Of a stretch of DNA of 64,000 nucleotides, positions 37,859 to 46,632 are shown in pieces. Each line of letters starts with the position of its first letter. The first letter of the stretch is position 1. The stretch is from Asticcacaulis taihuensis. Its GTDB lineage: Bacteria; Pseudomonadota; Alphaproteobacteria; Caulobacterales; Caulobacteraceae. Below the pieces are notes generated by a model, which saw only the letters and a list, made by a program, of their open reading frames with translations, had not been told where the DNA came from and did not search any database. The translations under genes were made by a program, and so were the position numbers. The stretch covers positions 1,116,001 to 1,180,000 of the forward strand of contig NZ_FMTS01000001.1 of the NCBI RefSeq assembly GCF_900100255.1, read 5' to 3'.

Positions 37859-39793
37859 TCACGCTTTTTTCGCAAATGATTTGGCGATGAAATCGTCCAT
37901 GGCGTTCAAAGCCATCAACCGCTGCTCCGCATCGTTGGGCCCATGTCGCATGGATTTGACCTCGATGTAGGTCACATCCTTCCCCGCGGCCTTCATCGCC
38001 GCATTCATCTTTCGGCTGTGAGACACATTTACGTTGTCATCAGAGTCACCGTGGATCAGAAGCAGAGGCGCACGGATAGCGTTGACATGTTCGATAGGTG
38101 AAGTTGCGTGGATCTTGTCCGCATCCCGCCCTGGATTGCCAATGACGGCGCGCCAGTATTCCCTGCCGTAGCCTCCCCACCAGACATCATCGTCGTCGCG
38201 GAGCGAACTGAAGAGATCCGAAACGCCGGCGCCAGCGATACCGCAGGCATAGGTATCAGGTGTAAAGGCCAGAGCCGCTTCGGCAAGATACCCGCCCCAT
38301 GACCATCCCGCGACACACACCTTCCGCGGATCGATCATGCCCTGGGTGGCCAGAAAACGCACGCCATCTTCAAGATCGGTCGTCATCAGGTCCAGATGAA
38401 TATTCCCGGCGCGTTCAAACGCATCTCCGAAGCCGCTCGAACCGCGATACTGTGGCTGGAGGATGACATAACCTTTCGAAGCCAGATACTGCGCCTGGTA
38501 ATCGAAATAATAAATATCACGCGAAGCCGGCCCGCCGTGAGGGAAAACAATCAAAGGCGCGTGGGCCGGCGTATCCTTGCGTTTGGTCACATAAGCGGGA
38601 ATGTCCAGGCCATCGCGCGCCTTGTAGGTGATATAGGTCATGGGCGCCAGCGTCTGGCCGTCCAGTTCCGGATAGTTTCCGCCGATACGCACAAGGTCGT
38701 GGGTCTCGGCGCTGTAATAGTAATAGCTGTCTGGTGCCTCCGGAGCCGAAACCAGGAAAACAACGCCCTTTTGATCTTCCGTCATGTCGGCAATATCGAC
38801 AAAGGAATCGGGGAACAGTTTTTCGACCGCGCTGATGATCTTAAGATGAAACGGATCGATCCATTCTGTATGGATCCGGTCGGTGATCGTGCTGATGCCG
38901 ACAATATGACCGAACTTATCAAAGGTAAGGTCCATATCCTTGTTTGGTCCGCTGCGATAAAGCGACTTCTGGCTTGTGGCAATATCAAAGCGGTACATCG
39001 AACAGAGGCTTTTCGAATAGTCGAACTCCGTCCAGTAAATCGCGTTATCGTATTCGCAGTAGTTGAAGTTGATGTAATAGACCTTATCCTGCTCAGGGAG
39101 GCGCAGGACCTGCTGAGGCGCTCCTGGCTCAACCCGGTAGTGGAAAATCAGGGAAGTAGAGCCGTAGCTTATCTTCCCATCCATTATTTGCACGGCCACG
39201 CGCTCACGGCCCTGCCGGTCGATGAAATGATAATCGGCCGGTAAAAGATGTTCACCGGATGTGATCTTGCCAGTGGCAATGTCCAGATGCTGGCTGAACG
39301 TCTGGCTCAGCGTGACAGCATAGGGGGCTGCCCCTTCAACGAAGCCGCCGATCGGCGCCAGATCGCCCGCGCCGACGGGATGGCCCTCGGGCGAGAACAG
39401 AAGACGCAGAAATTTGGCGTCTTTAGTTATGACAGCCGGAGAATAGTCGATGACCCTGAGCCAGTTTGTGCTTTTCTGAATCTTGTCGTCCTTCAGATAG
39501 ACAACCAGATAGTCGTTACCTACCCACTGCAGCACGTTGAACTTGTGTGTCCCGGCCTCAAGGGCTTTTTCCGAATGGGTGAGGAGGTCATGAACAATGA
39601 TCCGGTTGTCCTCTACCCACGCCAGATGTGTTCTGTCCGGCGATAACTGCGGCGGACTCATGAACATGTCGCGTGTGAAGAATTCGGGCTTGGGCGGCAT
39701 TGCTGCGGCATCCGCATGAGCGCGACGCGTTGCCGCAAGCGCATTGGTCATCAGTAAGGCAGCCGATGCCAGAAGCAGGTGACGCCGTATCAT
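37859..39793 (-). CDS. S9-family peptidase (prolyl oligopeptidase type), exported
   Basis: Serine peptidase of 644 residues with a signal peptide (LLLASAALLMTNALA), a beta-propeller N-domain and a C-terminal alpha/beta hydrolase domain. The triad can be placed: Ser in AGWSWGGYLA, Asp in HGDSDDNVNV and His in KSMRHGPND. It probably cleaves peptides in the periplasm. Its start is about 100 bases from a small downstream-of-promoter gene on the same strand. Confidence 0.9.
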   Translation of the reverse strand: MIRRHLLLASAALLMTNALAATRRAHADAAAMPPKPEFFTRDMFMSPPQLSPDRTHLAWVEDNRIIVHDLLTHSEKALEAGTHKFNVLQWVGNDYLVVYLKDDKIQKSTNWLRVIDYSPAVITKDAKFLRLLFSPEGHPVGAGDLAPIGGFVEGAAPYAVTLSQTFSQHLDIATGKITSGEHLLPADYHFIDRQGRERVAVQIMDGKISYGSTSLIFHYRVEPGAPQQVLRLPEQDKVYYINFNYCEYDNAIYWTEFDYSKSLCSMYRFDIATSQKSLYRSGPNKDMDLTFDKFGHIVGISTITDRIHTEWIDPFHLKIISAVEKLFPDSFVDIADMTEDQKGVVFLVSAPEAPDSYYYYSAETHDLVRIGGNYPELDGQTLAPMTYITYKARDGLDIPAYVTKRKDTPAHAPLIVFPHGGPASRDIYYFDYQAQYLASKGYVILQPQYRGSSGFGDAFERAGNIHLDLMTTDLEDGVRFLATQGMIDPRKVCVAGWSWGGYLAEAALAFTPDTYACGIAGAGVSDLFSSLRDDDDVWWGGYGREYWRAVIGNPGRDADKIHATSPIEHVNAIRAPLLLIHGDSDDNVNVSHSRKMNAAMKAAGKDVTYIEVKSMRHGPNDAEQRLMALNAMDDFIAKSFAKKA

Positions 39794-39897
39794 TTTATCC
39801 CCCCAATTTCCCCACTAATCAGAATACCACATCATACCTTCCACTTTCTTTCAATAGCATCCCTCGCTTCAGGACGATGATTAAAGCCGGCCCTTAT

Positions 39898-40038
39898 TCA
39901 ATACTCGCAGTGCGTCTCCACCCACTTGCCGCCGCTGTTGCGGCAGGCGTCATGCGGATCGAACACCTTGGCGACGCCGAAGGCCGCGCCGGCTATAATC
40001 ACAACCGTCAGCCCCAGCCAGATCATCCATTTCTTCAT
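39898..40038 (-). CDS. Small membrane protein with C-terminal Cys motif (46 aa)
   Basis: A 46-residue protein in the gap between the S9 peptidase and quinone oxidoreductase genes, same strand as both. It starts MKKWMIWLGLTVVIIAGAAF, one membrane or signal segment, then FDPHDACRNSGGKWVETHCEY with two cysteines. C-x(2)-SGG-x-W-x(4)-C resembles motifs in small secreted alphaproteobacterial proteins. Function unknown. There is no obvious ribosome site. Confidence 0.6.
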   Translation of the reverse strand: MKKWMIWLGLTVVIIAGAAFGVAKVFDPHDACRNSGGKWVETHCEY

Positions 40039-40077
40039 AAGCACACCACAAATATGAACATTGTTCATATTTCTATA

Positions 40078-41070
40078 TCATGACGAAACGCGCAGCACAA
40101 CCTTGCCCTTGTGATCGCCCTTCTCGATCCATGCGTGAGCCTTATCAGCCTCTGCGAAATCAAATTCAGCCGTCAGAATGGGCCGGATAGCTCCGCTCTC
40201 GATCAGCGGCCAGACGCGTTCATGCACCTTGGCCGTAAGTCGCGCTTTTTCATCCGGCGAGCGCGGCCGCAACATGGAGCCCGTAACAATCGCCTGTTTC
40301 GCCATGATGCGGCGCAGATCGACCTCGACCACCGCGTCCTTGCCGAAACCAACCTGCACGATGCGCCCGCCCATGTTCAGGCAGGCCAGATTTTTGGCGA
40401 AGAAATCGCCGGCGACAATATCAAGCACTACATCGGCACCGCCCGCTGCCTTGACCGCCGCCACGAAGTCTTCCGCGTCGCTGTCGATCACCAGGTCTGC
40501 CCCCATCGCCTGCGCAAAAGCGCATTTGTCGGCCCCGCGCGCCGTGGCTATGACCTTCGCCCCAAACGCTTTACCCATCTGGATCGTCATGGCGCCGATG
40601 CCGGAATTGCCGCCATGCACCAGTACGGTCTCGCCCGCTTTCAGCGCGCCATGTTCCATCAGGTTGGCGTAGACGGTCAGGATATTCTCCGGCAGGGACG
40701 CGGCCTCCGCCAGGCTGAGCCCGCGCGGCACCGGCAGCAGGTGGCGGATATCGACCGAGACATATTCCGCATAGCCACCGCCATTAACCAATGCGCAGAT
40801 TTCATCCCCAACTTTCCAGCCGATATCGTCCCCGAAATTCACAGGCGGGCGGATAGTTTCGATCACACCCGAGACTTCCAGCCCCAGAATCGGCGAGGCA
40901 CCCGGCGGTGGCGGATAACTGCCTTTCCTTTGAAGGACATCCGGCCGGTTCACGCCGGCGAAGGCGGTCCGGATCAGCACATGTCCGGGCGCCACATCCG
41001 GCCTTTGTGTTTCATTCAGGTATAAGTCTGACGGGTTTTGGCCGTCGCCGCGGACCGAAATGGCTTTCAT
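40078..41070 (-). CDS. NAD(P)H:quinone oxidoreductase (zinc-less MDR)
   Basis: Medium-chain dehydrogenase of the quinone oxidoreductase / PIG3 type, 330 residues. NRPDVLQRKGSYPPP is a family N-terminal motif; the nucleotide-binding site is HGGNSGIGAMTIQMGKAFGA. No zinc ligands are visible. I chose ATG 41070 because the protein starts MKAISVRGDGQ; an ATG 45 bases upstream adds poor sequence. It reduces quinones with NADPH in relatives. Confidence 0.88.
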   Translation of the reverse strand: MKAISVRGDGQNPSDLYLNETQRPDVAPGHVLIRTAFAGVNRPDVLQRKGSYPPPPGASPILGLEVSGVIETIRPPVNFGDDIGWKVGDEICALVNGGGYAEYVSVDIRHLLPVPRGLSLAEAASLPENILTVYANLMEHGALKAGETVLVHGGNSGIGAMTIQMGKAFGAKVIATARGADKCAFAQAMGADLVIDSDAEDFVAAVKAAGGADVVLDIVAGDFFAKNLACLNMGGRIVQVGFGKDAVVEVDLRRIMAKQAIVTGSMLRPRSPDEKARLTAKVHERVWPLIESGAIRPILTAEFDFAEADKAHAWIEKGDHKGKVVLRVSS

Positions 41071-41171
41071 GACTGATTCGTTTTCCTTGATTTCTTCGCG
41101 CAAGAGGCGTTTCATCTGTGAGCGGAGGATGGCGCGGAACGCAGCCTGATGTCCATACGGGATAGATAAGC

Positions 41172-41387
41172 ATGGCGATACAGGATGACAATGAACCCCT
41201 GGCCCGGCAGAACGCCGGACCGTTGCACGGCCTGGTCCGCGAAGACCTGGACCCTTACAGCGTAGAGGATCTCGAAGCGCGCATAGAAATGCTGCAGGAC
41301 GAGATCAGCCGGGCGACCACGGCGCTGGAGCGTAAAAAAAACCGCCGTTCCGCCGCCGATGCTTTATTCTCTTTTAAGGATAACTAA
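41172..41387 (+). CDS. DUF1192 family protein
   Basis: A 71-residue protein of the DUF1192 family, common in alphaproteobacteria and without known function. The signature is DLDPYSVEDLEARIEMLQDEISR, here split over about residues 25-47, forming a short coiled coil, followed by a basic patch (ERKKNRRSAAD). It precedes rcdA on the same strand by 159 bases. Confidence 0.8.
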   Translation: MAIQDDNEPLARQNAGPLHGLVREDLDPYSVEDLEARIEMLQDEISRATTALERKKNRRSAADALFSFKDN

Positions 41388-41546
41388 CGATTAATAACCG
41401 TCATGCGTCCCGGCTGAATGGCACAAGCGTTGCAGTGCCTGAGGCAGGTTTCAATGACGGTACGTTCGGCAGGCCAGGCGCCTCCGGATTTACGCAGGTC
41501 AGAACAGACCTTCGCCGACCCGATTTCAGCATAAGGCTTACAGTAT

Positions 41547-42068
41547 ATGTCCGACAGCACCGCCTCCAACGCCCGCGTCAGTATCGTGCGCGATTTCGCC
41601 TCCTCCGATCTGTTCGATCGCACCTTCAAGGAAGGCATGGCGCTGGTCGAAGAAACAGCCACCTATCTCGATGGCGACGGCCGCCGCGACTCCCGCCTGC
41701 TGCCGCGTGAGGACGCCCTGCTCTATGCCGGCGAAAGTATGCGCCTGACCACCCGCCTGATGCAGATTGCCTCATGGCTGCTGGTGCAGCGCGCCGTGCG
41801 TGAAGGCGATATGCCGGCCCAGGATGCCTGCGACGAAAAATATCGCATCGCCGCCCTCAATGCGGAAGGCGCGGAAAAACCCCAGACCCTGCCTGGCGGT
41901 CTGCTCAACCTGCTCGACCGCTCCAACCGCCTTTATGAGCGCATCTCGCACATGGACAAGCGCATGTTCATCGATGGCGAGGCCGAAAAGATTGCGGTCA
42001 ATCCGGTCATGAACCAGATGGCCATGCTGCAAAGCGCTTTCGCCGGTGAAGTCTTCACTGGCCAGTAG
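41547..42068 (+). CDS. rcdA: CtrA-degradation adaptor RcdA (DUF1465)
   Basis: RcdA is a ClpXP accessory factor that with CpdR and PopA delivers the master regulator CtrA for degradation at the swarmer-to-stalked transition in Caulobacter. The 173-residue protein has the DUF1465 helical bundle: FKEGMALVEETATYLDG, ALLYAGESMRLTTRLMQIASWLL and the C-terminal helix. It has no signal peptide. It lies next to DUF1192; no CtrA box of exact spacing was found upstream. Confidence 0.9.
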   Translation: MSDSTASNARVSIVRDFASSDLFDRTFKEGMALVEETATYLDGDGRRDSRLLPREDALLYAGESMRLTTRLMQIASWLLVQRAVREGDMPAQDACDEKYRIAALNAEGAEKPQTLPGGLLNLLDRSNRLYERISHMDKRMFIDGEAEKIAVNPVMNQMAMLQSAFAGEVFTGQ

Positions 42069-42257
42069 GCCGGGCCTATAAGCCAACTTTTCTTCAACAG
42101 GCGCGCATGACATGCGAGCCTGTTTTGCATCGGAGCGGCCGTAAAGTCGGCGCCTGAATCCTCCCTCTATATATTTTGACATTTCACTGTTATTTATTAA
42201 GGTTAATATCGATACGCGGCGTGGCCGCCTGTCATGGCCTGTGGGGGGCTTCGGATT

Positions 42258-42974
42258 ATGGTGAAATCTCGTTCAATCTGGATTTTGGGCATGGCGGTGG
42301 TGGTTGCCGCCAGTACGGGCCCGGCTGAGGCACAGACACTGCAAGGGAACAGTAGCCCGCCGGCTATCCTCCAGCGCCGCCCCCTGCCCCCGGCTCCGGT
42401 CCAGTGGCAGGCCGTCCTCGATCGGCTTGCCCGTGTCAGGGCCAGCCGCCAGGGCCCCGGCGTCGTGGCGCGCCTCGTCAAATCCGAACTCGACAAGACC
42501 GAGTTGCCGGTGCTGCTGCCGCGTGAGGGCGTGCTGGACACGGCAAAGGCCAAACTGATGAGCTTTGGCGACGCCTATGCCCTCGACCTGCCGCAGGCGA
42601 AGGGCGTCCATATCACGGCTTATGGCAATCGCACCTTCCTGCCGGCCCCCGCGGGCGCCGTGTCCCGGCGACCGATTACCCGGCTTAAGGACGTGGCGGA
42701 AGATATTCGCATCACCCAAATGGAAGACGGCTGGACGGCGACCTTCAGCCGCTACGGCATGGTCTACTCCCTCGATGTCAGTTGCGATGATGCCGCGGCG
42801 CCGGAATGCAAGACGGACGGCTACCTGAAAACGGTCATTACGCAGTTTGACGATGTCGGCCTGGGCGCCAGGGCACAGGCGGAAGCCGAACGGTTCAGGG
42901 CAAACGCCAACCAGACCGGCAGCCTGGTGGATCAGCTCACCAAGAGCTTCCGCGATCTGACGAAGGGGGGCTGA
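42258..42974 (+). CDS. Exported protein of unknown function
   Basis: A 238-residue protein with a signal peptide (SIWILGMAVVVAASTGPAEAQ) and mature region without a known family. Two cysteines (SCDD and PECKTDG) may form a disulfide in the periplasm. The ATG at 42258 is chosen because it places the signal correctly; a reading from 42234 is longer. It ends three bases before the M23 lipoprotein gene, so the two are probably one operon. Confidence 0.75.
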   Translation: MVKSRSIWILGMAVVVAASTGPAEAQTLQGNSSPPAILQRRPLPPAPVQWQAVLDRLARVRASRQGPGVVARLVKSELDKTELPVLLPREGVLDTAKAKLMSFGDAYALDLPQAKGVHITAYGNRTFLPAPAGAVSRRPITRLKDVAEDIRITQMEDGWTATFSRYGMVYSLDVSCDDAAAPECKTDGYLKTVITQFDDVGLGARAQAEAERFRANANQTGSLVDQLTKSFRDLTKGG

Positions 42975-42977
42975 TCC

Positions 42978-43880
42978 ATGCAAACCCGGACCATTCTTCA
43001 GCCCACCCTGGCCGCCGTGCTCTTCATCCTGGCCGGCTGCGACCGCTTCACGCAAACGGCCGAGCCATCATCATCCGGCGCCGAAGCTTCGGCCCCGACC
43101 TCCGAGGCTGACGTTTCAGCCGAGGCCAGTACTGATCTGTCAGAGACGAGTGAATCTGCCTCAGACTCGGCTTCCGAAGCCGCGTTGACCGACTTCCCAC
43201 ATGACGACCCGACCAAACTGGTCGCCGGTTCGGGCAGCGGCTATTCCGAGGTCAGCAACTGGGCGCCGGGCATCTGCTTCCCTATACAGAGCGTGGCCTA
43301 TGCCAATTCGCAGGTCTACAGCCCCGGCGGGGATCACTATCCCACCACCAGCGCCAGCAACCATGGCAGCCAGTGCGACGCGAAAAACTATGCCTATCCC
43401 TGGCATGACAATTTCTGCGAGGCGCGAAGCTGGACTAACCCGGTATGCGCTAGCGGCAGCGGCCATCAGGGCCAGGATATAAGGCCCTCGACCTGCAAGG
43501 CCAACCTGTACTGGGCCATAGCGGCGGAAGACGGCACCGTGACGCAGGTGGGCTCCTATACGGTCGCCATCACCGGCAATGCGACACCCCACCGGATTTA
43601 CCGCTATCTGCACATGCAAAAGGCTTCGGTCCAGGTGGCGGTCGGCGACCATGTGGTGCGCGGCCAGAAGCTGGGACTGGTCTCGAACAATCTGGGCGTC
43701 TCCAATGGCGTCCAGCAATATACCACCATCCATCTGCATTTTGAGGTTCGGGTAGCCCAGGCCGAAACCATGAGCGATGGCAAGCAACTGGCAGCAAATG
43801 CCTTTGTCCCGCCCTATGCCGCGCTTGTCGATGCTTACCAGCGCAGGCTCTCCGGCGATTGCGCCGCCGCAACGCCATAG
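42978..43880 (+). CDS. M23-family metallopeptidase lipoprotein
   Basis: A 300-residue lipoprotein (lipobox LAGCD at about residue 18) with a Ser/Glu/Ala-rich linker of about 45 residues and a LytM/M23 domain. Zinc ligands are visible: the His and Asp in SGHQGQD, and the HLH in TIHLHFE. M23 enzymes cleave peptidoglycan cross-bridges or regulate amidases. It is linked to the preceding exported protein, with which it may act in the envelope. Confidence 0.88.
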   Translation: MQTRTILQPTLAAVLFILAGCDRFTQTAEPSSSGAEASAPTSEADVSAEASTDLSETSESASDSASEAALTDFPHDDPTKLVAGSGSGYSEVSNWAPGICFPIQSVAYANSQVYSPGGDHYPTTSASNHGSQCDAKNYAYPWHDNFCEARSWTNPVCASGSGHQGQDIRPSTCKANLYWAIAAEDGTVTQVGSYTVAITGNATPHRIYRYLHMQKASVQVAVGDHVVRGQKLGLVSNNLGVSNGVQQYTTIHLHFEVRVAQAETMSDGKQLAANAFVPPYAALVDAYQRRLSGDCAAATP

Positions 43881-43937
43881 TCTGTATTTCCCTTCCCCGG
43901 TGCGTATACACCCCTGTTTAAACGTGTGGCACGAGTT

Positions 43938-43965
43938 GTGAAACCTATAAGGCGAGCTGTTTCAC
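43938..43965. promoter_or_regulatory. Inverted repeat before the HTH regulator
   Basis: GTGAAAC (43938-43944) and GTTTCAC (43959-43965) are exact complements 14 bases apart, 40 bases before the HTH regulator gene. It is a plausible operator, perhaps for autoregulation. Confidence 0.55.
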
Positions 43966-44004
43966 TCTGAGACAGCGCCACTCGTCTGTTTAGGGGTTCC
44001 AATC

Positions 44005-44388
44005 ATGGCCACCGATATCGATCTGCACCTGGGTAAGCGTCTGCGTCGCCGCCGCCGTCTGCTCGGTTTGACGCAACAACAACTCGCGCTGGCGGTCGGC
44101 ATCCGCTTCCAGCAAATCCAGAAGTACGAATGCGGCGCCAACCGCATCTCGGCCGCCCGCCTGTTCCAGCTCGCCAAGGCGCTGGAAACACCGATCAACT
44201 ATTTCTATGACGGCCTGTCCGACGACAAGACCGAAGTGGCCGCCGTTAACAACGAAGGCATCGAAGTGTTCTCGCGCAAGGAAACGCTCGATCTCATCCA
44301 GGCCTATTACCGCCTGTCGGAGCGCCCGCGTCGCCGTCTGCTGGATCTGGCGAAGTCGCTCAATGGTGACAACGAACAGGCCGCGTAA
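44005..44388 (+). CDS. XRE-family HTH transcriptional regulator
   Basis: A 127-residue DNA-binding protein with an N-terminal XRE helix-turn-helix (LGKRLRRRRRLLGLTQQQLA, then VGIRFQQIQKYECGANRIS) and a C-terminal helical region (ETLDLIQAYYRLSERPRRRLLDLAKSL). Members of this group occur widely in alphaproteobacteria as small regulators. A perfect inverted repeat lies upstream. No partner gene is next to it; copy 4 of the CCAAA repeat follows. Confidence 0.88.
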   Translation: MATDIDLHLGKRLRRRRRLLGLTQQQLALAVGIRFQQIQKYECGANRISAARLFQLAKALETPINYFYDGLSDDKTEVAAVNNEGIEVFSRKETLDLIQAYYRLSERPRRRLLDLAKSLNGDNEQAA

Positions 44389-44429
44389 GCCTTCGGCTTA
44401 CACGGCTTGATTTTTTCGTAAGAGGTTAC

Positions 44430-44486
44430 CTCGCAACGGCTCGGGCGCGCGGTCGCGCTTGCCAAAATTCATGAAGAATTTTGGAG
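44430..44486 (+). repeat. Copy 4 of the CCAAA/TTTGG repeat
   Basis: CTCGCAACGGCTCGGGCGCG (44430-44449), then CGGTCGCGCTTG, then the hairpin CCAAAATTC / GAATTTTGG (loop of five) and AG. The first 20 bases match copy 1 exactly. It lies in the gap after the HTH gene. Confidence 0.8.
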
Positions 44487-44501
44487 TGCATCTGCCTCGT
44501 A

Positions 44502-44562
44502 CCTCCCCATCTTTGATGGGGAGGGGGACCGCGCGCTTCTTCAGCGCGTGGTGGTGGGGTTT
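44502..44562. repeat. CTCCCC/GGGGAG block ending GGTGGTGGGG
   Basis: CTCCCCAT..ATGGGGAG hairpin, then GGGACCGCGCGC, then a GCGCGC/GCGCGT hairpin and GGTGGTGGGGTTTCTT. It matches the inner right half of the block at 28610-28717. It makes a spurious in-frame extension of the next gene. Confidence 0.7.
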
Positions 44563-44629
44563 CTTTCTTCTCCTGGGATACCCGCACAAACATCTGGACC
44601 CGCATGGCTGCTCAGGCTATGCGGGTTTC

Positions 44630-45454
44630 ATGTCAGAAAGCACCCCCGATTTCGCCGTCCTCGAAGCCTTCGCGCTCGACCTGGCCGCTGCCGCGGCCAC
44701 CGTTGCCGTGCCCCTGTTCCGCCACCGGGACTTAAGCGAAATCAACAAGGGCAATGCCAGCCGCGCCGATATCCATTTCGACCCGGTGACCGAGGCCGAC
44801 AAGGGCGCCGAACGCGCCATCCGCGCCCTGATCAACCAGCACTATCCCGCTCACGGCATTATCGGTGAAGAATATGGCAGCGAAAACGCCGATGCCGACT
44901 ATGTCTGGGTACTCGATCCGGTCGATGGCACTCGCGCCTTCATTTCCGGCCTGCCCTTATGGACGACCCTGATCGGCCTGCGTCACCAGGGCCGTCCCGT
45001 GCTCGGCCTGATCGCCCAACCGGTGCTTCAGGAAGTCTATCTCGGCTCGCCGCTCGGCTCGCGTCTTGTGACCCCGCAAGGCAGCACATCATTAGCCGTG
45101 CGCACCTGCCCGGACCTCGCCAACGCGGTGATCGGCACCACCGATCCGCACCTCTATGCCGGTGAGGAAGTCGCCGCCTATACCGCTCTGCGCCAGGCCA
45201 CAAAACTGGTCCGCTATGGCTGCGACGCCTACGCCTTCGCCATGGTGGCGGCCGGTACGATGGATATCGCGCTCGAAACCGGCCTCAAGCCCTGGGATAT
45301 CGAAGCCATCATTCCGGTGATCGAAAATGCCGGCGGCGCGGTCAGTAACTGGCAAGGCGCGCCTGTCGGGCCTGAGGCTGGTCAAGTGATCGCTGCCGGG
45401 TCGCAAGCCTTGCTCGACCAGGCTTTGATGCACCTCAAACGGGCGGCCAATTAA
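44630..45454 (+). CDS. hisN: Inositol-monophosphatase-fold phosphatase, HisN type
   Basis: A Mg-dependent, Li-sensitive phosphatase of 274 residues. Metal-binding motifs are EEYGSE, LDPVDGTRAFISGLPLWT and the C-terminal LKPWDIEAIIPVIENAGG. DGTRAFISG is typical of the histidinol-phosphatase branch rather than SuhB, so the likely role is histidine biosynthesis. ATG 44630 is chosen; the longer reading runs through a repeat. A second phosphatase of this fold lies at 56166. It overlaps the convergent hydrolase by four bases. Confidence 0.82.
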   Translation: MSESTPDFAVLEAFALDLAAAAATVAVPLFRHRDLSEINKGNASRADIHFDPVTEADKGAERAIRALINQHYPAHGIIGEEYGSENADADYVWVLDPVDGTRAFISGLPLWTTLIGLRHQGRPVLGLIAQPVLQEVYLGSPLGSRLVTPQGSTSLAVRTCPDLANAVIGTTDPHLYAGEEVAAYTALRQATKLVRYGCDAYAFAMVAAGTMDIALETGLKPWDIEAIIPVIENAGGAVSNWQGAPVGPEAGQVIAAGSQALLDQALMHLKRAAN

Positions 45455-46605
45455 GCGCTTTTTTGGCCTTCCGGATCGGGCACGTCCGGCAGGATCTCTT
45501 CTTCCGCGATCAGGCTTTCCGGCGAAATGCCTTCCGGCAATTCCGAAGCCACCTCGGCGACATCGGCGGCCATCAGGCCCATGCCGACGCCAACATGATT
45601 ATCCTGTACATGCATATGATGGCTGATGCCGCGGGGCGCCGCAAAATCCGCCAGTTCATCGAACTCGGCCATTGCCTGGCGACGATAGTCATCGATCTCG
45701 ATCAGCACCTCGTGCTCGGCGCCGGCGATCTCCAGATATTGCCCCTTGCCCAGCCTCTTGGCGAAGGTTTTGGACGGCTGCTTATTGATAACATGGTCAT
45801 CACCCGAACACACAATGCTGATCGGAAGCTTGAGCTTTTTCAGCACCTTGGCCTTATCGAGCAGAAGCCCCTCGCCCAGTTTCAGCGCAAATTGCAGCCA
45901 GCCCCAGGTCGGGGACCCCACCGCGAGATGCGGACAGGCGAACAACTGCTCGTGCCACACCGCGTAACGCTCGCGGTCGTGGGTCAGGGCATCTTCCTCG
46001 AAGGTGTGCATGAACGGATCATCGAACAATTCCGGCACATAGTCCGTGCCGCGCCCATGATTGACCTGCCAGTTGACCTGGAAATTGACCGACCACAGCG
46101 AATGCTTGCCGGTTTTGACCCGCAGCATCGGGTTGGTGAAGAAGGCGCCGGAAATGCGCTGCTCCCCCTTGGTCAGGGTAGCGAGATTGAGCGCCGCACC
46201 CATCGAATGCCCCAGCATCAGCCAGGGGCGGGGCGCCCGGTTCTCGAAGGTATCGAGCAGGCGCTGATAATCGTCAAGGAACTCGTCCGCCGAACGGGCA
46301 TGGCATTTCAGGCGGTCGGGCAACAGCCGGGCAGAAAGCCCCTGCCCGCGCCAGTCATGCGCCACCACGCAGAAATCGCGCGCCATCAGATCGCGGATGA
46401 TTTCGTAATATTTTTCAATTGGTTCGGAACGTCCTGGCGAAATGAACACAGTGCCGCGCGCCGGCCTCACCGGCTGCCAGAAGCCCAGCCGCAGACGCAA
46501 GCCCCCGGCGCCGCGATACCATTCACCCACCCCGCCTTCGGGCACGCGCGATTCCGGCGTGAACATCAGCGGTGCGCTGGTCGAAAGGGCGGCGATACGG
46601 CTCAC
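45451..46605 (-). CDS. Alpha/beta hydrolase, lysophospholipase/monoglyceride-lipase type
   Basis: A 384-residue hydrolase of the PldB/monoglyceride lipase group (S33). The oxyanion region GTVFISPGRSEPIEKYYE and DWRGQGLS precede the nucleophile elbow GHSMGAAL. Asp in CSGDDHVI and His in AGAEHEVLIE complete the triad. A C-terminal acidic tail of about 45 residues (EEEILPDVPD) is unusual. No signal peptide is visible. Substrates would be lysolipids or glycerides. Confidence 0.85.
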   Translation of the reverse strand: MSRIAALSTSAPLMFTPESRVPEGGVGEWYRGAGGLRLRLGFWQPVRPARGTVFISPGRSEPIEKYYEIIRDLMARDFCVVAHDWRGQGLSARLLPDRLKCHARSADEFLDDYQRLLDTFENRAPRPWLMLGHSMGAALNLATLTKGEQRISGAFFTNPMLRVKTGKHSLWSVNFQVNWQVNHGRGTDYVPELFDDPFMHTFEEDALTHDRERYAVWHEQLFACPHLAVGSPTWGWLQFALKLGEGLLLDKAKVLKKLKLPISIVCSGDDHVINKQPSKTFAKRLGKGQYLEIAGAEHEVLIEIDDYRRQAMAEFDELADFAAPRGISHHMHVQDNHVGVGMGLMAADVAEVASELPEGISPESLIAEEEILPDVPDPEGQKSA

Positions 46606-46632
46606 GGTTATAACTTCCCCATAGTTACGGCG

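Noticed and set aside
44459-44629. Upstream extension of the HisN-type gene
   Set aside because: The extra residues are encoded by repeat sequence; ATG 44630 gives the family start.
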